Below, one piece after another: positions 6,080 through 8,831 of a stretch of DNA of 8,831 bases. A program made the position numbers and the translations under genes. The stretch lies in the NCBI GenBank assembly GCA_021372515.1, contig JAJFUG010000009.1, positions 1-8,831 on the forward strand, read 5' to 3'. Every line of letters begins with the position of its first letter. The stretch's first letter is position 1. Origin of the DNA: a bacterium. Its GTDB lineage: Bacteria; Gemmatimonadota; Glassbacteria; GWA2-58-10. The notes under the pieces were generated by a model. That model did no database searches, was not told the DNA's origin, and saw only the letters and a list, made by a program, of their open reading frames with translations.

Positions 6080-6134
6080 CTCCCCTGCGGTCCCCTCTCC
6101 CGGTTGTCAAACAATCCTTTTCCCCGAGGCCCCG

Positions 6135-6338
6135 ATGACCCCACCGGATGAAAAGAAACTGGAAATGGCGAAACGCTGCCTGGAATGCCCGGTTTGCTCC
6201 CGCGCCCGGCGCAAGCAGCGTGGAATTCTTTTCTGGATGGTCAAGCACGTGGAGGAGGGGCTCTGTCCCTACTGCAAGGCCTACGAGGAGGTCTACGGCC
6301 ACAAGGCCCACGAGCCGCTGCCCGCGGCGCAGGTCTGA
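6135..6338 (+). CDS. small CxxC zinc-ribbon-like protein
   Basis: A 67-residue protein with ATG 6135 and a short GAGG (6126-6129) upstream; an internal ATG at 6165 (M11) is possible but has no better ribosome site. Five cysteines are arranged as C15-x2-C18-x2-C21 ('RCLECPVCSRARRKQRG') and C44-x2-C47 ('GLCPYCKAYEEVYG'). Two CxxC knuckles about 23 residues apart fit a zinc ribbon or rubredoxin-like metal knot. The segment between them is basic then hydrophobic ('GILFWMVKHVEEG'), too short to be a confident membrane span. It is probably a cytosolic zinc-binding protein that contacts nucleic acid or protein (inference); I cannot name the family. It stands alone, convergent to the next gene with only 14 bases between the stop codons. 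Confidence 0.65.
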   Translation: MTPPDEKKLEMAKRCLECPVCSRARRKQRGILFWMVKHVEEGLCPYCKAYEEVYGHKAHEPLPAAQV

Positions 6339-6352
6339 GAGGGGCAGTCGGT

Positions 6353-6748
6353 TCAGAAATATTTCCGGATGATTTTCACCAGCAGCCCACGCCAGCGTGC
6401 AGTGTCCTCCTGGCTATCAGTGCCTGTCTGCACGAGGAGCACGAAATTCCGGCTGTCCCGTCCACCCCTGACAATGGTCCGCTCAAGGGTTGGGTCCTGC
6501 TGATGTTGGGGCAGTTCCGCCCGCCAGTGCTCACCCGGAGCGGCAAACTCGGGCCGCTCCGGGCAGAGCCAGAGCAACGCACCCACATATTCCAGCAAGT
6601 CGATGAAATCCTTGGCCGTGTACTCGCGGGTCGAGGACTGTCCTGCGCGCTCCACCAGCTCCGCCATTCCGCGCACCGGACGCAGGATCAGCACCAGCCC
6701 GGGTCCGGCTGCGGTGTCGAACGTGTTATCGGTGGAATACTCGGTCAT
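6353..6748 (-). CDS. hypothetical protein, 131 aa
   Basis: The start is taken at ATG 6748, where GAGGG lies about eight bases upstream on the minus strand; the GTG at 6757 would sit right on that GAGGG. The protein begins 'MTEYSTDNTFDTAAGPG' and has no signal peptide. A core around residues 18-70 contains 'LVLILRPVRGMAELVERAG' and 'YTAKDFIDLLEYVGALLWL', consistent with a strand-helix-helix arrangement. The C-terminus is basic ('RWRGLLVKIIRKYF'). No family or catalytic motif is recognised. The gene is transcribed alone, convergent to the zinc-ribbon-like gene and divergent from thpR. The opposite strand is open over a long stretch, so strand assignment rests on the start context and protein-like composition. 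Confidence 0.5.
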   Translation of the reverse strand: MTEYSTDNTFDTAAGPGLVLILRPVRGMAELVERAGQSSTREYTAKDFIDLLEYVGALLWLCPERPEFAAPGEHWRAELPQHQQDPTLERTIVRGGRDSRNFVLLVQTGTDSQEDTARWRGLLVKIIRKYF

Positions 6749-6873
6749 ACGGTGCACCCTCGGCCCGCATCAGCCTTGATTTGAATGAAACTCAATCACA
6801 AACAGTCACCGTTTATTCTAAGAGCTTGACGCAGCCGTTGTCAAATACCTCCGAACGACCGGGCCAAAAACAG

Positions 6874-6902
6874 TCGACAGCCGGCCCGGGCGGCAGTATA
6901 TT
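6874..6902 (+). promoter_or_regulatory. sigma70-like promoter for thpR-yjbQ operon
   Basis: TCGACA (6874-6879; five of six to TTGACA), exactly 17 bases, then TATATT (6897-6902; five of six to TATAAT). The predicted start near 6909 is about 26 bases before ATG 6935, leaving room for the GGGAGG ribosome site (6925-6930). Confidence 0.5.
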
Positions 6903-6934
6903 CTCCGTCAGACACCGCCTGACCGGGAGGCCCT

Positions 6935-7504
6935 ATGCGCACCTTCATCGCCCTCGAACCGTCAAAAGAGATTCGCTCCGGGATTGCCGCACTCTGCCGC
7001 GCTCTCACCCCGCTTTTCCCACGCGTGAGCTGGGCTCGACCCGAGAGCATCCACCTCACCCTGCGTTTCCTGGGTGAGATCGACCCGGAGGCCGATCTGC
7101 CACGCCTCAAAGAGGCGTTGAAAGAGGTCGCGGCCGTCTCGTCCCCGCCTGTGCTGCGAGTGGACCGGGCGGGCTGGTTCGGCTCACCGCGCCAGCCGCG
7201 GGTGGTCTGGCTGGGGTTGCGGGAAAGCCCGGAGCTGACCAGCCTGGCCGCGGGCCTCGAAGATGCGCTCACGGCGGCCGGGTTCGGCGCGGCGGACAAG
7301 CCGTTCAAGGCGCACCTGACCCTGGCCCGCCTGAAAGACCCGCTGCCCGAGCCCTTGGACCGCGCGGCCCTGGAGCGGGCCTCATACGCCCAATGGCCAC
7401 TCTGGACACCGCGCGAGGTGCTGATAATAAAGAGCACCCTTCGCCCGGAGGGACCCCTGTACGAAACCCTGGCCGCCCTGCCCCTGGGTGGGGCCGGGAA
7501 ATAG
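6935..7504 (+). CDS. thpR: RNA 2',3'-cyclic phosphodiesterase (2H phosphoesterase, LigT/ThpR family)
   Basis: A 189-residue protein, the usual length for the family. Both signature H-x-T-L tetrads are present: H40-L-T-L43 in 'SIHLTLRFLGE' and H127-L-T-L130 in 'KAHLTLARL'. The N-terminus 'MRTFIALEPSKEIRSGI' and the 'VSWARPESIHLTL' context are typical. The two His-Thr pairs form the active site that opens 2',3'-cyclic phosphate RNA ends to 2'-phosphate; some members also show RNA ligase activity in vitro. The enzyme is cytosolic and its physiological role is not settled in most bacteria. The start is ATG 6935 with GGGAGG (6925-6930). It is the first gene of an apparent two-gene operon, 30 bases before the YjbQ-family gene, with a good promoter candidate at 6874-6902. 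Confidence 0.93.
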   Translation: MRTFIALEPSKEIRSGIAALCRALTPLFPRVSWARPESIHLTLRFLGEIDPEADLPRLKEALKEVAAVSSPPVLRVDRAGWFGSPRQPRVVWLGLRESPELTSLAAGLEDALTAAGFGAADKPFKAHLTLARLKDPLPEPLDRAALERASYAQWPLWTPREVLIIKSTLRPEGPLYETLAALPLGGAGK

Positions 7505-7534
7505 AACACAACCGCCAGCCCCGGGAGACGGGTC

Positions 7535-7948
7535 ATGAAATCACACGTGAAATACCTCTGGTTCAAGACCGAAAAACGACGGATGTACACCAACATCACT
7601 GGCGAGGTGGAGGCGGCTCTGGCCGAGAGCGGCATCCGCGAGGGGATGGCCCTGGTGAGCGCGATGCACATCACTGCGGGCGTCTACGTGAATGATGCGG
7701 AGGACGGGATAATCCAGGATATCGACGAGATGCTGGAGCGGCTGGCCCCGCGCGGGCCCGACTACAATCACCACAACACGGGCGAGGACAACGGGGACGC
7801 CCATCTGAAAAGCATCCTGGTCCACCACCAGGTTATACTGCCGGTAACGGCGGGCAAGCTGGACGTGGGCCCCTGGCAGCAGGTCTACTATGCCGAGTTT
7901 GATGGCTGCCGCAGGAAGCGGGTGATCATTAAAATAATCGGTGAGTGA
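7535..7948 (+). CDS. yjbQ: YjbQ family protein (UPF0047), secondary thiamine-phosphate synthase-type
   Basis: A 137-residue protein, the same size as family members. Conserved elements are '[12 protein letters not shown]' (H45-x-T-A-G; many relatives have HTTA), '[17 protein letters not shown]' (77-93), the '[20 protein letters not shown]' block (100-119) and the '[15 protein letters not shown]' end. These form the trimeric beta-barrel pocket with conserved His and Asp/Glu residues. Family proteins from several organisms were reported to have weak thiamine-phosphate synthase activity, but the true cellular role is uncertain, so the name is a family label. ATG 7535 follows GGGAG (7523-7527) and lies 30 bases after the thpR stop, hence probable co-transcription. 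No thiamine gene is in view. The gene is convergent to the HD gene, 22 bases between stops. Confidence 0.92.
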   Translation: MKSHVKYLWFKTEKRRMYTNITGEVEAALAESGIREGMALVSAMHITAGVYVNDAEDGIIQDIDEMLERLAPRGPDYNHHNTGEDNGDAHLKSILVHHQVILPVTAGKLDVGPWQQVYYAEFDGCRRKRVIIKIIGE

Positions 7949-7970
7949 GGCTTGGGGCGGGTTTGACGCC

Positions 7971-8531
7971 TCAGCGCTCCCTGAGCAGCTCCAGGTCCAG
8001 TTCGTAGAAGGGTGCGGCCAGCTTGCGCGCCTGCGGGATCAGCCTGCTCTTGACCGAATCCACCCGCTCGCTGTACCATTTCCGCCCGGCTGCGTAGTCG
8101 AACCCACGCACGCTGAAGATGTAGAACAGCCAGTAGACCGGGTCGGCCATTTGCGCCAGGCCGTCCGCGTTGGACAGGCAGACCTGCTCGGCGGTTCCCT
8201 CGCTCAGGCCCAGCGGCGCGGAGTGGGTGCGTATCGCTCCCTGCACCCGCTCGATCCAGTCCGGCCCGTGGCCGTCCCGTTCCAGTATCTCCCCGGCCAG
8301 TTCCGCCCCGCGCTCGGCGTGCGCGGCCAGACAGGAGAAATCGAGCACCGCGGCCAGGTCGTGCAGGTAGACCGCGGCCAGCAGGATGTCCCGGTCCGCG
8401 CCCAGGCTGCCGGCAAGCTGAAGGGCGAAACGTTCCACGAGCAGGATATGACGCTCGAAGAAAGCCGGCCCGAAACGGTTGGCCGGTTCGTTGCATTTCT
8501 GCTGGATCAGCTCGCGGTAATTTTTAACCAT
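7971..8531 (-). CDS. HD-domain metal-dependent phosphohydrolase-like protein
   Basis: A 186-residue protein from ATG 8531 ('MVKNYRELIQQKC'). HD-superfamily ligands are visible: H28 ('FFERHILLVERFA'), the H57-D58 doublet in 'AAVYLHDLAAVLDF', H71 ('CLAAHAERGAELA'), H103 ('AIRTHSAPLG') and D123 ('LSNADGLAQM'). This matches a full H...HD...H...H...D set, so the enzyme is probably an active cytosolic phosphohydrolase or phosphodiesterase. The substrate is unknown; YedJ-like and similar single-domain HD proteins are the nearest comparison by layout. A longer frame reaches GTG 8642 and overlaps the upstream stop as GTGA, but that extension has unbiased third codon positions and contains paired repeats, so I read it as intergenic. 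The ribosome site before 8531 is weak. Confidence 0.8.
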   Translation of the reverse strand: MVKNYRELIQQKCNEPANRFGPAFFERHILLVERFALQLAGSLGADRDILLAAVYLHDLAAVLDFSCLAAHAERGAELAGEILERDGHGPDWIERVQGAIRTHSAPLGLSEGTAEQVCLSNADGLAQMADPVYWLFYIFSVRGFDYAAGRKWYSERVDSVKSRLIPQARKLAAPFYELDLELLRER

Positions 8532-8555
8532 TATCGGGTCGCCTGCACGCAAAAA

Positions 8556-8585
8556 GCGTTCAATTGAAAGTTCTATGCGTTCAAT
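8556..8585 (-). promoter_or_regulatory. two 9-bp direct repeats 21 bp apart, possible operator
   Basis: GCGTTCAAT occurs at 8556-8564 and again at 8577-8585 (ATTGAACGC on the minus strand). The start-to-start distance of 21 bases is two helical turns, so both copies face the same side of the DNA. They sit 25-54 bases upstream of the HD gene's ATG. The first copy overlaps the palindrome TTCAATTGAA (8559-8568). This is typical of a site bound by a tandem regulator, although no regulator is in the window and chance cannot be excluded. Confidence 0.35.
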
Positions 8586-8638
8586 CCGCCGGAATTTCCA
8601 AACCGTATAAAACTGTCGACAAACTTGAAAGCCGTCTC

Positions 8639-8831
8639 TCACTTCCCGCTGCCGGACGGGCTGTCCACCAGGCGGATGAACACGCTGCCGATCTCGGCCC
8701 CGTTGTAGGAGGCCACGATCGGGTATTCCACCCCGCGGCCGTCCGTGCTGAACCGCGCCAACAGGCCCGAGCCGGTGGGGATCTTGTAGCCCCGGTCCTC
8801 GCCCGTGTTGTTGCGGGTGTCCCCGACAAAA
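8639..8831 (-). CDS. C-terminal 63 residues of an unidentified protein (runs off right edge)
   Basis: On the minus strand a frame is open from the window edge to TGA (8639-8641). Its N-terminus lies beyond 8831. The visible sequence includes 'FVGDTRNNTGEDRGYKIPTG' at the edge, 'GLLARFSTDGRGVEYPIVAS' and the end 'SVFIRLVDSPSGSGK'. Codon third positions are strongly GC-biased, unlike the Arg/Ala/Trp-rich alternative frame over the same bases, which supports this frame. The fragment looks beta-strand-rich and could be the last domain of a secreted or periplasmic protein (weak inference). It is 107 bases upstream of the HD gene on the same strand and may share a transcript with it. No family is recognised. 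Confidence 0.65.
   Translation of the reverse strand, partial: FVGDTRNNTGEDRGYKIPTGSGLLARFSTDGRGVEYPIVASYNGAEIGSVFIRLVDSPSGSGK

Larger units (their letters stand above)
5780..6134. other. 355-base intergenic region between divergent genes
   Basis: No convincing coding sequence lies here; open frames crossing it on both strands look like shadows. It holds the minus-strand promoter at 5838-5865, an AT-rich patch with dyad symmetry at 5904-5951, and a plus-strand promoter candidate at 6051-6079. I see no RNA gene fold that I can defend. Confidence 0.5.

Noticed and set aside
6185-6784. 199-codon plus-strand frame opposite the orphan 131-aa gene
   Set aside because: It starts inside the zinc-ribbon-like gene in another frame and lacks a ribosome site; composition is less protein-like than the minus-strand frame, though this is the least certain of the shadow calls.
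6841-7674. 277-codon minus-strand frame opposite thpR
   Set aside because: thpR and the YjbQ-family gene are unmistakable on the plus strand; this frame is Arg/Ser/Ala-rich shadow.
7946-7973. TGAGGC...GCCTCA inverted pair joining the stop codons of the YjbQ-family and HD genes
   Set aside because: Only six base pairs, and facing TGA stops are complementary by default; a similar five-bp pair occurs at 6334-6357. Too weak to call terminators.
7941-8567. 208-codon plus-strand frame opposite the HD gene
   Set aside because: The minus-strand product carries a complete set of HD ligands; the plus frame has no recognisable feature.
8581-8829. 82-codon minus-strand frame at the right edge
   Set aside because: Arg/Ala/Trp-rich shadow; the alternative frame ending at TGA 8639-8641 has coherent codon bias and protein-like sequence.
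1-8831. CRISPR array, tRNA/rRNA, insertion sequence, integrase or attachment repeats
   Set aside because: I looked for regular short repeats, cloverleaf-type segments, transposase or recombinase motifs and long duplications and saw none.

Overview
This GC-rich bacterial window uses the standard code; most genes, including the dense left block, end in TGA. Signal peptides ending in -AQ/-GQ and a secreted protein with a dockerin-like 'GDFNGDGKIDLQD' calcium loop are common in the FCB group and its uncultured relatives (Glassbacteria-, Latescibacteria- and Zixibacteria-like lineages). That placement is an inference from style. Nothing in the window fixes the taxon.

Bases 1-4863 are one tight plus-strand block that resembles the distal end of a phage-type tail module. 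It starts inside a large tail/host-specificity-like protein with fibronectin III domains. It continues with a small coiled-coil protein, two proteins sharing a paralogous phage-tail-type domain (V-R-G/A-x-x-G-T-x-A-A-A-H-A-S-G), and a small beta-rich protein. The block ends with two proteins that carry Sec signal peptides: a 459-aa double-jelly-roll protein with a tail-fibre-like N-terminus and a 92-aa protein of unknown function. At several junctions the stop codon is fused to the next Shine-Dalgarno sequence, so the genes are probably co-transcribed. No capsid, terminase, integrase or lysis gene is visible. A prophage remnant, a complete prophage extending to the left and a domesticated tail-like particle all remain possible.

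Bases 4864-5026 separate convergent genes and contain a perfect 15-bp hairpin. From there on the window looks chromosomal. Minus-strand 5027-5779 encodes a secreted dockerin/EF-hand protein with a good sigma70-like promoter. An intergenic stretch of about 355 bases follows, then a small four-to-five-cysteine zinc-ribbon-like protein (+), an orphan 131-aa protein (-), and a two-gene plus-strand operon of RNA 2',3'-cyclic phosphodiesterase (thpR) and a YjbQ-family protein with its own promoter candidate. The right end has a minus-strand HD-domain hydrolase, preceded by two 9-bp direct repeats 21 bp apart, and the C-terminal 63 residues of another minus-strand gene that runs off the edge.

The most unusual content is the pair of signal-peptide genes at the end of a tail-type operon. 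The right half is mostly housekeeping or hypothetical.
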